From: Nocardiopsis sp. NRRL B-16309
Lineage (GTDB): Bacteria > Actinomycetota > Actinomycetes > Streptosporangiales > Streptosporangiaceae
DNA length: 64,000 nt
Assembly (NCBI RefSeq): GCF_001279585.1
Contig: NZ_LGEC01000002.1
Coordinates: 385,506 to 449,505, forward strand
Direction of reading: 5' to 3'
The stretch's first letter is position 1. Each line of letters opens with the position of its first letter. This document shows positions 41,569 to 50,031 of this stretch, piece by piece. Made by a program: the position numbers and the translations under genes. The notes beneath the pieces are model-generated. The model saw only the letters and a list, made by a program, of their open reading frames with translations. It was not told where the DNA came from and searched no databases.

Positions 41569-41656
41569 GCCCGGGGTGGAAGGCAGAACCGCCCCTCCAC
41601 CCCGGGCACCACGCGCACCCCTCGGGGCCGGAGGGGGCCTCGCCCCCTCCGGCCCC
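41569..41656 (+). promoter_or_regulatory. Double hairpin between binding-protein and permease genes
   Basis: Stem 1 has 12-bp arms (GCCCGGGGTGGA, 41569-41580 with 41596-41607). Stem 2 has 15-bp perfect arms (GGGGCCGGAGGGGGC, 41624-41638 with 41642-41656) and a 3-nt loop. Lying inside the operon, they probably terminate most transcripts or protect the upstream mRNA so that binding protein exceeds permease. Confidence 0.65.
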
Positions 41657-41755
41657 GGACGCCGCGCTCCAGGACACCGCACACTGATTCCCATGACCCG
41701 GCGGGGCCCGGTCCACGCCGGGCCCCCGTTCCCAGGCACTGACAAAGGGCTCCCC

Positions 41756-42733
41756 ATGGAGTACTCGTTCCTCAACGACCTGCCGAAGGTCGTGTGGATG
41801 ATCATCGGTATCGCGGGCTTCCTCGCCGTCATCGGCCTGATGCTCGTGGTCATCGACATCCCGCGCACCCGGCGCGACCGCTGGCAGGCCGCCCTCTTCC
41901 TCGCGCCCGCCCTGATCCTGCTGATCGGCGGGGTCGTCTACCCGGTGCTGCGCACCACGATGCTGTCCTTCTACGACCGCTCGGGCACCGAGTTCGTCGG
42001 ACTGACCAACTACCTGTGGATGTTCCAGCGCCCGGAGATCCTGCTGGTCCTGCGCAACACCCTGTTGTGGGTGGTCTTCGCACCGGTGCTGGCCACCGCC
42101 GTGGGCCTGCTGTACGCCATCCTCATCGACCGGTCGCGCTTCGAGTCGATCGCCAAGTCGCTGGTGTTCATGCCGATGGCGATCTCCCTGGTCGGCGCGA
42201 GCATCATCTGGCGGTTCGTGTTCGCCTACCGGCCCGCCGACCAGGAGCAGTACGGGCTGTTCAACCAGATCGTCGTCTGGCTGGGCGGTGAACCACAGCT
42301 CTGGTTGCTCGACCAGCCGCTCAACACCTTCCTGCTCATCCTGGTCCTGATCTGGGTCCAGGCCGGTTTCGCGATGGTCGTCATGTCCGCCGCGATCAAG
42401 GCCATCCCGTCGGAGATCGTCGAGGCCGCGCGGATCGACGGAGCGGGGGCCTGGCAGCTCTTCACCCGGATCACCCTGCCGTCCGTGTGGCCGACCCTGC
42501 TGGTCGTCCTCGTCACCATCACGGTGCAGACCCTGAAGGTGTTCGACATCGTCCGCACCATGACCGGCGGCAACTACGGCACCAGCGTCATCGCCAACGA
42601 GATGTACAGCCAGGCCTTCCAGCAGGGCCAGGTCGGGCAGGGCTCGGCCCTGGCGGTGTTCCTCTTCGCGCTGGTGATCCCGCTGGTCATCCTGCAGATC
42701 CGACGTACGCGCAAGGCGAGGGAGCTCGCATGA
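41756..42733 (+). CDS. aglF: Sugar ABC transporter permease, AglF-like
   Basis: A 325-aa inner-membrane subunit. Helices include VVWMIIGIAGFLAVIGLMLV, AALFLAPALILLIGGVVYPV and the later transport-domain helices. The EAA loop that docks the ATPase is EAARIDGAGAWQLFTRITLP. The N-terminal extra helix before the canonical six is typical of AglF/MalF-like subunits. Its stop overlaps the next start (ATGA). It pairs with the following permease; both probably use a distantly encoded ATPase. Confidence 0.87.
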   Translation: MEYSFLNDLPKVVWMIIGIAGFLAVIGLMLVVIDIPRTRRDRWQAALFLAPALILLIGGVVYPVLRTTMLSFYDRSGTEFVGLTNYLWMFQRPEILLVLRNTLLWVVFAPVLATAVGLLYAILIDRSRFESIAKSLVFMPMAISLVGASIIWRFVFAYRPADQEQYGLFNQIVVWLGGEPQLWLLDQPLNTFLLILVLIWVQAGFAMVVMSAAIKAIPSEIVEAARIDGAGAWQLFTRITLPSVWPTLLVVLVTITVQTLKVFDIVRTMTGGNYGTSVIANEMYSQAFQQGQVGQGSALAVFLFALVIPLVILQIRRTRKARELA

Positions 42734-43695
42734 CCCCGACGACGACACCTCCCGCGCAGGCTCCCGCTCGCACGGGCAAGCCGGACGGCGGCGCGGCCGC
42801 CCGGGTGCGGCGGCGGCTGAGCGGCACGTCGGCCGGCCTCGTGGCGATCGTCATCGCCGTGGTGTGGACCGTGCCGACCGCGGGCCTGCTGGTCTCCTCG
42901 TTCCGTCCGGCCGAGCAGATCCGGACCACCGGATGGTGGACGTTCTTCGGCTCGCCCGAGGTCACCCTGGACAACTACCGGGACGTGCTCTTCGGGACGA
43001 GCAGCGACGGCCAGCTGGCCACCCACTTCGTGAATTCGTTCGTCATCACGCTGCCGGCCACGGTGTTCGTGCTCGTCATCGCGGCCCTGGCGGCCTACGC
43101 GCTGTCGTGGATCGACTTCCGCGGCCGGGACTGGATCTTCCTGGGGATCTTCGCCCTCCAGATCGTCCCGCTGCAGATGTCGCTCGTGCCGCTGCTGAGC
43201 TTCTTCTCCCAGGGCGTGGCCATCGGGGAGACGCAGATCCTGCCCGCCTGGGAGCTGAGCGGCGCGATGGCCTTCACCAACGTGTGGGTGGCGCACACGA
43301 TCTTCGGGCTGCCGCTCGGCATCTTCCTTCTGCACAACTTCATCTCGCAGCTGCCGCACACCCTGTTCGAGGCCGCACGCGTGGACGGGGCCGGACACGG
43401 CACGATCTTCCTGCGGATCGTGCTCCCGCTGATCACCCCGGCCCTGGTGTCCCTGGGCATCTTCCAGTTCCTGTGGGTGTGGAACGACCTGCTCGTCGCC
43501 CTGATCTTCACCGGCGGCGACAACGCGACCGCACCGCTGACGGTGCGCCTGGCCGAACTCGCGGGAACCCGCGGCGAGGCCTGGCACCGACTGACCGCGG
43601 GCGCCTTCGTGTCCATGGTGGTGCCGCTGGTGGTGTTCCTCCTGCTCCAGCGCTACTTCGTGCGCGGCCTGCTCGCGGGCAGCGTCAAGGGCTGA
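42730..43695 (+). CDS. aglG: Sugar ABC transporter permease, AglG-like
   Basis: A 321-aa MalG-type inner-membrane subunit. The ATG overlaps the previous stop, implying coupling. Visible are the first helix (LVAIVIAVVWTVPTAGLLV), a periplasmic loop (GWWTFFGSPEVTLDNYRDV), and the EAA loop FEAARVDGAGHGTIFLRIVL. The C-terminus ends in YFVRGLLAGSVKG, the classical MalG-like tail. It completes an EFG operon without an ATPase, glucosidase or regulator gene downstream. Confidence 0.88.
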   Translation: MTPTTTPPAQAPARTGKPDGGAAARVRRRLSGTSAGLVAIVIAVVWTVPTAGLLVSSFRPAEQIRTTGWWTFFGSPEVTLDNYRDVLFGTSSDGQLATHFVNSFVITLPATVFVLVIAALAAYALSWIDFRGRDWIFLGIFALQIVPLQMSLVPLLSFFSQGVAIGETQILPAWELSGAMAFTNVWVAHTIFGLPLGIFLLHNFISQLPHTLFEAARVDGAGHGTIFLRIVLPLITPALVSLGIFQFLWVWNDLLVALIFTGGDNATAPLTVRLAELAGTRGEAWHRLTAGAFVSMVVPLVVFLLLQRYFVRGLLAGSVKG

Positions 43696-43717
43696 CGGCG
43701 AGGGGCCCTGGAGGCCG

Positions 43718-44665
43718 TCAGGCGCCGCGCAGGGCGGCGCGGGCGGCCTCCAGCGCCGTGGTGCGGTAGGCGGCGCCGAAGAGGCACACGTGCACCAGCA
43801 GCGGGTGCATCTGGTGCAGGGCCACCCGCGACCGCCAGCCCGCGGACAGCGGCGCCACCTCGTTGTAGGCGTCGCGCACACGGTCGAGGTAGGGGAGGCC
43901 GAACAGCGCCAGCATGGCGAGGTCGGCCTCCCGGTGGCCGCCGTGCGCGGCGGGGTCCACCAGGACCGCGTCCCGCGGCCCCCAGAGCACGTTGCCGCTC
44001 CACAGGTCGCCGTGGACGCGGGCCGGCGGCTCGGGCGCGCCGGCCAGGTCCTCGACGCCGTCGACCACCCGCTCGACGATCCGGGCGTCCGTCGGCGTCA
44101 GTCCCCCGTTGTCCAGCGCCCGGCGCAGGTAGGGGCGCAGGCGCTGTTCGGCGTAGAAGCTCGGCCAGTCCCGTGCGGGGGTGTTGTCCAGGGGCAGCGG
44201 GCCGATGAAGCCGGGCCAGGGCGCCCCGAAGGCGTCCGCGCCGGCCAGATGGGTCCGGGCCAGGCGGCGGCCCAGCCGTTCGGCCGCCTGCGGGGTGGGT
44301 TCGCACTCGTGCACCCACGGCAGGACCACGATGCGGTCGTCCCAGGCCAGCGGGGTCAGCACCGGGGAGTCGGGGGCCTCGCCCAGCCACTCCAGCCCCC
44401 GCGCCTCGGCGGTGAACACTCCGCTCGGCTCGGCCTCGCGCGGCAGCGCCTTGACGAACAGGCGGGTGCCGTCGGCCAGCTCGGCGTAGGCGATGTCCCA
44501 GTCGTGGCTGCTCCCGGCCCGCGCGGCGCGCCGGACCTCGCGGCCCAACAGGGCGGTGAGGCGCTCGGCCATGGTGCCGCTGACCGGGTCCCGGCGGCGC
44601 TCCCCGGCGCCGTCGTCCCCGTCGTCCCCGCCGCCGACGGGTCGCATGGCCGGGCCCCCGCTCAC
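43718..44665 (-). CDS. Fructosamine/ketosamine-3-kinase family protein
   Basis: A 315-aa protein-deglycating kinase that phosphorylates ketosamines, ribulosamines or erythrulosamines so the sugar adduct falls off. The kinase core includes RARAGSSHDWDIAYAELADG-like start elements, LFVKALP (Lys for ATP), the catalytic HGDLWSGNVLW (His218, Asp220), and DPAAHGGHREADLAML (metal-binding Asp). GTG 44665 overlaps the phosphatase stop (GTGA). A Met at 44572 beginning MAERLTALLG is closer to the usual family start, so the first 31 Gly/Asp-rich residues may not be translated. It is coupled to an LMW phosphatase gene. Confidence 0.87.
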   Translation of the reverse strand: MSGGPAMRPVGGGDDGDDGAGERRRDPVSGTMAERLTALLGREVRRAARAGSSHDWDIAYAELADGTRLFVKALPREAEPSGVFTAEARGLEWLGEAPDSPVLTPLAWDDRIVVLPWVHECEPTPQAAERLGRRLARTHLAGADAFGAPWPGFIGPLPLDNTPARDWPSFYAEQRLRPYLRRALDNGGLTPTDARIVERVVDGVEDLAGAPEPPARVHGDLWSGNVLWGPRDAVLVDPAAHGGHREADLAMLALFGLPYLDRVRDAYNEVAPLSAGWRSRVALHQMHPLLVHVCLFGAAYRTTALEAARAALRGA

Positions 44666-45189
44666 CCGCGCAGCCGTGCGACGAGTTCGCCGGTGAGGCC
44701 CTTGGCGGCGGACTCCAGCATGTTCAGCACCGCCGTGAACCCGTCGTCCCCGCCGTAGTAGGGGTCCGGCACCTCGGGGTTGGCGCCGCTGGCGGGCGCG
44801 AACGAGCGGAAGAGGCGCAGACGGGAGATGTCGAAGCCGAACTCCTCGCCCCGCTCGTCGACCACCCGCCGCACGACGTCGAAGTTGTCCAGGTCCATGA
44901 CCAGGACCAGATCGCGGTCGGCCAGGTCGGAGGGCTCGAACTGGCGCGCGGTGTGCTCGGTGAGGTAACCGTGGACGCGCAGCGTCGAGGCCGCACGCGG
45001 GTCCATGCCCCCGCCCACGTGCCAGTCACCCGTCCCGGAGCTGTCCACCTCCACCAGGTCGCCCATCCCCGCCCGTTCCAGATCGGCGGTGAGGACCTTC
45101 GCGGCCATCGGCGAACGGCAGATATTGCCCAGGCACACGACGCTGACGCGGTAGGGACCTGTGGGGTCACGCGGTTCCGGCAAGCTCAT
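44662..45189 (-). CDS. Low-molecular-weight protein-tyrosine phosphatase
   Basis: A 175-aa cysteine phosphatase. The P-loop is VCLGNICRSP (Cys19, Arg25) and the general acid is in VPDPYYGG. The DRDLVLVMD and DISRLRLFRSF regions match the family. ATG 45189 sits shortly after AAGAGG. It is coupled by a 4-nt overlap to the fructosamine kinase gene. In several bacteria and in humans LMW-PTP members act as ribulosamine-5-phosphatases that prepare adducts for the kinase, so this pair likely forms one deglycation pathway (inference from known association). A tyrosine-phosphatase role is the alternative. Confidence 0.9.
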   Translation of the reverse strand: MSLPEPRDPTGPYRVSVVCLGNICRSPMAAKVLTADLERAGMGDLVEVDSSGTGDWHVGGGMDPRAASTLRVHGYLTEHTARQFEPSDLADRDLVLVMDLDNFDVVRRVVDERGEEFGFDISRLRLFRSFAPASGANPEVPDPYYGGDDGFTAVLNMLESAAKGLTGELVARLRG

Positions 45190-45290
45190 ACCTCTTACCG
45201 TAACGAAAAACCTCGCCCGCCACCTGCTCCGAAGCCGCGAGTTCACCCCGTGGGAAACCCACACGGCCCTGCCTCAGCCCCAGGCGCCGA

Positions 45291-45610
45291 GAGGCGGCCG
45301 TTCAGCCAACCGCTGCGCAGGGGGCTGCCCGCGACGCGCGACCACCCACGCCCCAAGAGGTTGAAGCCGCGCGCGCAGGCCTGCCCGCACCCAAGGGGGC
45401 AAGAGGTGGCCGTTCAGCCAACCACCCCGCAGAGGGTTGCTCGCGGCGCGCGACCACCCATGCCCCAGGGGTTGAAGGTGCAGGCGCGCCCCCACAGGAC
45501 CCAAGGGGGTGAAAGGTGGCCGTTCAGCCTGCGGGACCACAGGGGGTTGGACGTGTACATGCGGGCCTGCCTCAGCCCCAGGGGGTGAGAGGTGGCCGTT
45601 CAGACTGCGG
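45291..45610. repeat. Intergenic repeat array, four copies of a GAGGTGGCCGTTCAG-cored unit
   Basis: The core GGCCGTTCAG occurs at 45296, 45408, 45518 and 45594 (periods 112, 110 and 76). Each copy is preceded by CCCCAGGGGGTGAGAGGT-like sequence. The longer periods also share GCGCGACCACCCA-x-GCCCCA and GCAGGC. The spacings do not keep one reading frame, so it is noncoding. GCGAGGAACGAGC is repeated further on at about 45671 and 45741. No gene is seen in 45190-45802. Confidence 0.65.
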
Positions 45611-45802
45611 GGCCACAGGGGGTGTCGCGAGGGGCGCGCCAGTGTTCTGCAGGAGGAGACGGGGCCGCCGGCGAGGAACGAGCAAGGCAAGTCGACGACG
45701 AAGAACGCTGGCTACTCGGCGCCCCGAGCACGGGGCCAAAGCGAGGAACGAGCGGAGGCCCCCAGCAAACACTGAGGCCTCAAAAAAACCCACCCCACCC
45801 CA

Positions 45803-46237
45803 CTACCCCTTGGGCAGCCGCACCACGGTCACGAAGAAGTCGTCGATCTGCCGCACGACCCGGATGAACTGGTCGAAGTCGACCGGTTTGGGCACGTAGG
45901 CGTTGGCGTGCAGACGGTAGCTGCGCAGCACGTCCTCCTCCGCCTCGGAGGTCGTCAGCACGACGATGGGGATGTGCGCCAAGTCGTCGTCGGCCTTGAC
46001 CTCCTCCAGCACCTCGCGGCCGTCCTTGCGGGGCAGGTTGAGGTCGAGCAGGATCAGATGGGGGCGGGGGGCGTCGGCGAACTCGTCCTCGCGGCGCAGG
46101 AAACGGAGGGCTTCGACGCCGTCGGAGACCACGTGCAGCCGGTTGCCCAGCTTGTGTTCCTCGAACGCCTCCTTGGTCATCAGGACGTCACCGGGATCGT
46201 CCTCGACCAGCAGCACCTCGATGGGATGCACCAACAT
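45803..46237 (-). CDS. Single-domain response regulator (Rcp1-like)
   Basis: A 144-aa receiver-only protein. Acidic pocket VLLVEDDPGD (Glu12-Asp14), phosphoacceptor Asp65 in LILLDLNLPRKDG, Thr in VVLTTSEAEED, Lys in YVPKPVDFDQF. The DDPGDVLMTKEAFEE pattern is typical of Rcp1-type regulators that serve phytochrome or CHASE3 kinases. The ATG at 46237 has GAGG close by; a TTG at 46249 that overlaps the kinase stop is possible. It is the last gene of a three-gene operon with the kinase and REC-SpoIIE phosphatase genes. A poly-T stretch follows the stop. Confidence 0.9.
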   Translation of the reverse strand: MLVHPIEVLLVEDDPGDVLMTKEAFEEHKLGNRLHVVSDGVEALRFLRREDEFADAPRPHLILLDLNLPRKDGREVLEEVKADDDLAHIPIVVLTTSEAEEDVLRSYRLHANAYVPKPVDFDQFIRVVRQIDDFFVTVVRLPKG

Positions 46238-46245
46238 GACCTCGC

Positions 46246-48237
46246 TCAAACGTCCAGACCCCTGTCAGGGTCCCGCCCGTGACCGGGGGGAACCGTTCCG
46301 CCGCCGTACGCGGTCCGAGCGGAGGGCGTCCCACCGGACTCCTCGTCCGGCGCGTCGCCGTCTCCTCCCGGTACGTGCGTACCAGCGGACTGTCGTTCGG
46401 CCGTGGAGGCCGTCTCCGCGGGGGCGGATCCGGCCTGCTCGGTACCCTCGACTCCACTGTCGGAGTTAACGCCGTCCTCAGGCTCAGCGGTTCCCTTGGC
46501 CGCTTCCTCCTGGAGACCGCGTTCCGACTCGGTGTCGGCGGGCAGAGCCCAGCATATGCGGGTTCCGGTCGGCCCGGAGCGCGCCGCGGCCGTGGTTCCG
46601 GTCTGTTCGTCTCCCTCCGGGCCCGTGTCCAGCCAGATCCGCCCCCCGTGGAACTCGATGATCTTCTTGCACATGGCCAGGCCGATGCCGGTGCCGGTGT
46701 ACTTCTCACGCGTGTGCAGCCGCTGGAAGATGACGAAGATGCGCTCCGCGTACTGGGGTTCGATGCCGATCCCGTTGTCCGCGCAGCAGAACACCCACTC
46801 GTCGCCCTGGCGCTCCACGCTGATGTGGACCCGCGGGTCCTCCTCGCCGCGGAACTTCACGGCGTTGCCGACCAGGTTGAAGAACACCTGGGTGAGCAGG
46901 GTCCGGTCGCCCTGGACGGTGGGCAGCGGGTCGCCCGTCACCTCGGCCCCGGCCTCCTCCAGCCGGGTGGACAGGCTGCTCAGGGCGTCGCCGAGGGCCA
47001 CGTCCAGGTCCACGGGGGCGAAGTTCTTGGTGCGCCCCACGCGGGAGAAGGCGAGCAGGTCGTTGATGAGCGTCTGCATGCGCTTGGCGCCCTCGACCGC
47101 GAAGTCGATGTAGGCGTCGGCGCGCTCGTCCAGCTGCCCCTGGTAGCGCCGCTGGAGCAGCTGGCAGAAGCTCGCCACCTTGCGCAGCGGCTCCTGGAGG
47201 TCGTGCGAGGCGACGTAGGCGAACTGCTCCAGCTCCAGGTTGGACCGGCGCAGTTCCTCGGTCTGGTGCTCCAGCAGCGTGGACTGCTCCTGGAGCTTGC
47301 GGCGCGCGGAGGCGACCTCGTCGAGGTCGTGCACGATCCGCTCGCGCATGGAGTCGACGTCCCGGCCCAGGCGGACGATCTCGGGCGGTCCGTGCAGGGA
47401 GATGCGGTGGGCGTAGTAGCCCTCCGACACCTGGCGCATGTGCCCGGCGAGTTCGTCCAGGGGACGCAGCACCCACTGCTGGAGCATCACCCACAGGAAC
47501 ACCGACAGGAACACCACGACCAGCCCCACCAGGACCAGTAGCGCGACGACCTGCTGGGTGGCCATGGTCAGGCCGCTGCGGGCGTCGTCGATCTCGGACT
47601 GCAGCTGCGCCGCGGCGTTGTCGCTGATCCGGTTGAGCTCCAGGAACAGGACTCGGCCGCGCTGGAGCTCCTCCTGGGTGGGCGTCTCGCCCGCGTTCAC
47701 CTTCTCCAGCGCCGGCTCGGCGAACTCCTCGGTCCACACGTCGCCCGCGGTGAGCAGCTCGTCGATGCTGTCGGACACCTCGGGGTTGGTCTCGGCGAGC
47801 GCGTTCAGCTCGGCGCGGCTCTCGGTGAGCTGGAGGCGGGCCTCCACGAAGGGCTGGAGGAAGTCGCGGTCCTCGGTGAGGATGTAGCCGCGCAGGGCGT
47901 GGTCCTGGCTGAGGTAGGCCGACCGGGTCTGTTCCACGGCGGAGACCGCGGGCGTGAGCGACTCGACCTGGAGTTCCAGGGAGTCGCGGGCGTTGAGCGC
48001 GGCCAGTGTGATGACCGAGACCGCGACCACGAGCACGACGGCGACCACGGTCAGCAGGCTGGTCACGCGGCGGCGCAGGCTCCACGACTCGTGGCCGGCG
48101 CGCACCCGCCGCTGCAATGCGCCGCCATTGACGAAGTCGTCGCCCCCGGGGGTCGGGCCGGCGTCCGTACCGGCGCCGGGCCCGGGCACGCCGGTGTCCG
48201 GGGACGGCCGCCCGGATCCTTCGGTGTCGGGCTCCAT
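46246..48237 (-). CDS. CHASE3-type sensor histidine kinase
   Basis: A 663-aa membrane kinase. After a Pro/Gly-rich N-terminus comes TM1 (VTSLLTVVAVVLVVAVSVIT). A helical CHASE3-like sensor follows (VEQTRSAYLSQDHALRGYIL, about 95-230), then TM2 (VVALLVLVGLVVVFLSVFLW), HAMP, and a long coiled coil (ARRKLQEQSTLLEHQTEELR). The HisKA motif is FAYVASHDLQEPLRKV (His345). HATPase boxes are NLVGNAVKF, DNGIGIEP and GTGIGLAMCKK. The tail of about 110 residues is Glu/Gly/Thr/Ser-rich and disordered. GGAGGGG precedes the ATG. It is encoded between the SpoIIE-type phosphatase and Rcp1-like regulator. Confidence 0.93.
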   Translation of the reverse strand: MEPDTEGSGRPSPDTGVPGPGAGTDAGPTPGGDDFVNGGALQRRVRAGHESWSLRRRVTSLLTVVAVVLVVAVSVITLAALNARDSLELQVESLTPAVSAVEQTRSAYLSQDHALRGYILTEDRDFLQPFVEARLQLTESRAELNALAETNPEVSDSIDELLTAGDVWTEEFAEPALEKVNAGETPTQEELQRGRVLFLELNRISDNAAAQLQSEIDDARSGLTMATQQVVALLVLVGLVVVFLSVFLWVMLQQWVLRPLDELAGHMRQVSEGYYAHRISLHGPPEIVRLGRDVDSMRERIVHDLDEVASARRKLQEQSTLLEHQTEELRRSNLELEQFAYVASHDLQEPLRKVASFCQLLQRRYQGQLDERADAYIDFAVEGAKRMQTLINDLLAFSRVGRTKNFAPVDLDVALGDALSSLSTRLEEAGAEVTGDPLPTVQGDRTLLTQVFFNLVGNAVKFRGEEDPRVHISVERQGDEWVFCCADNGIGIEPQYAERIFVIFQRLHTREKYTGTGIGLAMCKKIIEFHGGRIWLDTGPEGDEQTGTTAAARSGPTGTRICWALPADTESERGLQEEAAKGTAEPEDGVNSDSGVEGTEQAGSAPAETASTAERQSAGTHVPGGDGDAPDEESGGTPSARTAYGGGTVPPGHGRDPDRGLDV

Positions 48238-48260
48238 GGTCGTCCCCTCCCCGGTGGGTC

Positions 48261-49556
48261 TCACTCCGGATCCCCGTGCGTGATGAGCAGCATCGCGACG
48301 TCGTCCTGCAGAGGTCCGCCGTTGCTGCGCTCGGCCTCGTCCACGAGGTGCTCGGGCAGCCGCGAGAGGGACACGCCCTGGTCCAGGATGCCCGAGACCA
48401 TCCGGCGCAGTCCGGCGACCTCCAGTCGGGAGGGGGGTCCGCCGTCGTAGGCGTCGACGAGGCCGTCGGTGTAGAAGAGCATGCTGGCGCCCCGGGGGAG
48501 GACGACCTCGTCGGTGTCGGTCTGTTCGACCGGGAAGACGCCCAGCGGCGGCTGCGGGGTGGCCGGGGTCTCCGCGACGGCACCGTCCTGGACGACCATG
48601 GGCGGGGGGTGGCCCAGGACCCGGATGCGCACCCGGTCGCTGCCGGTGTCCAGGCTGGCCATGCACAGCGTCGCGTACATCTCCTCCTGGGCGCGCTCGC
48701 TGACGAGGATGTCCTCCAGGTTGGGCAGGACCGCGTCCTCGGCCACGCCCGCCATGATGAAGGCGCGCCAGGCGATGCGCAGGCTCACGCCCAGGGCGGC
48801 CTCGTCGGGCCCGTGCCCGCTGACGTCGCCGATGATGACGTGGGTGGTGCCGTCCTTCTCGACGGCGTCGTAGAAGTCGCCGCCGACCACGGCGCGCTCG
48901 CGGCCGGGACGGTAGTAGGCGCGGTGGCTCAGGGGAGAGCGCTGGAGCAGGACCTGGGGCAGGAGCCCGCGTTCCAGCCGCATGTTCTCGCGGGCGTGGA
49001 TCCGCGCCTCGCGGAGCTGGCGGGCGTTCTCGTCGGCGCGCCGCCGCTCCAGGGAGTAGCGGATGCTGCGGCCCAGCAGGGAGCCGTCGACCTGTCCCTT
49101 GACGAGGTAGTCCTGGGCGCCGGCGGAGACGGCGGCGATGCCCTCGTGCTCGTCGTCCAGGCCGGTGAAGACCACGACGGCGGCCAGGGGAGCGCTTTCC
49201 AGCACCTCCCGCAACAGGTCGAGGCCGTGGGCGTCGGGAAGGTTGAGGTCGAGCAGGACGCAGCCGCGGAAGTCCTTGAGGTGGTCCCGTGCGGCCTGGA
49301 GCGTGGAGACCCAGGTGATACGCGTGGCGAGGACGGTGTCGGCGAGCAGTTCCTCGGCGAGGAAGGCGTCGCCGGGATCGTCTTCGACCAGTAGGACGTC
49401 AACCGATTCGACGGGAGCCTCCACTCGATCGTCCGGCGCGGTGTCGTCACCCAGGGTCGTGGTCCCGTTTCCGGCGTGCCCGTTGAGGGAGACGGCGTCC
49501 ACCGTCTCCCCACTGATCACCGTCACGGGATCGTGCCCTGTTCCCCTGTTATCCAC
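48261..49556 (-). CDS. REC-SpoIIE fusion: PP2C-type serine phosphatase
   Basis: A 431-aa protein. A receiver domain (about residues 52-170; acidic VEDD, phosphoacceptor Asp103 in LLDLNLPDAHG, VVFTGLDD, YLVKGQVDG) is followed by a coiled linker and a SpoIIE/PP2C domain. Its metal motifs are VVGGDFYDAVE, IIGDVSGHGPDEA, FYTDGLVDA and LQDDVAMLLI. GTG 49556 has AAAGG upstream. The operon spacing to the kinase gene is 23 nt. Phosphorylation of the REC domain by the kinase probably switches the phosphatase, which would act on an anti-anti-sigma factor. No such factor is encoded here. Confidence 0.92.
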   Translation of the reverse strand: MDNRGTGHDPVTVISGETVDAVSLNGHAGNGTTTLGDDTAPDDRVEAPVESVDVLLVEDDPGDAFLAEELLADTVLATRITWVSTLQAARDHLKDFRGCVLLDLNLPDAHGLDLLREVLESAPLAAVVVFTGLDDEHEGIAAVSAGAQDYLVKGQVDGSLLGRSIRYSLERRRADENARQLREARIHARENMRLERGLLPQVLLQRSPLSHRAYYRPGRERAVVGGDFYDAVEKDGTTHVIIGDVSGHGPDEAALGVSLRIAWRAFIMAGVAEDAVLPNLEDILVSERAQEEMYATLCMASLDTGSDRVRIRVLGHPPPMVVQDGAVAETPATPQPPLGVFPVEQTDTDEVVLPRGASMLFYTDGLVDAYDGGPPSRLEVAGLRRMVSGILDQGVSLSRLPEHLVDEAERSNGGPLQDDVAMLLITHGDPE

Positions 49557-50031
49557 TCATCGCCTTTGGTCTGCCGTCCGTCAGGTGCGTGTGCCCCGCT
49601 GGTGGGGCCCCAGGTGGACACCTGGGGTCTTCCCGGCGGTTCGGACCGCACGACATGCAAACGATAATCGCCCGGAAGACCTGTTGACCAGCGGGCGTAA
49701 CGAGACACATCCAACGATGGCGGACGGAACCGCCGCCCCCTCGTGTGCGGGAGAGCGTCCGTCGAGTCCCAACGGCCACGGCGCGGCGGCCATTCCACGA
49801 ACCCGACAGACCGGGCATATGCGCATGCAGGAGCATGTGCACCATGTGACACGGAGCACGGCCCGGTCGCGTCCGATGGCTCGCGCCGCCGGGTAGCCCG
49901 TCACCATTCGTGACCGCAAGAAGACCGCGTTCCACTTTTTTCTGACGGGATGTCGTATAAGTCTTGACAGCCGTGGCTCCCTAAATGACATCATGTCAGA
50001 AAATGTTCCGATTGGAAGGCGGACAGCGCAG
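49557..50031. promoter_or_regulatory. Promoter region between REC-SpoIIE and heme oxygenase genes
   Basis: It holds a 9-bp hairpin CCCCAGGTG-GA-CACCTGGGG (49608-49627), and TATAAG (49956) and TTGACA (49964) elements. A 13-bp perfect palindrome TGACATCATGTCA (49986-49998) overlaps an unused ATG. The palindrome is a likely operator of the heme oxygenase gene; it does not match a DtxR-type iron box. No gene is seen. Confidence 0.45.

Noticed and set aside
45274..45690. Minus-strand reading frame of about 138 codons across the GGCCGTTCAG repeats, which looked like a repeat protein
   Set aside because: The repeat periods (112, 110, 76) are not multiples of three, so the same DNA is read in different frames in each copy. 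That is not how repeat proteins evolve.
49993..50031. Upstream ATG of the heme oxygenase gene
   Set aside because: It lies inside a perfect palindrome without a Shine-Dalgarno. The internal ATG at 50032 gives the length of HmuO-type enzymes.
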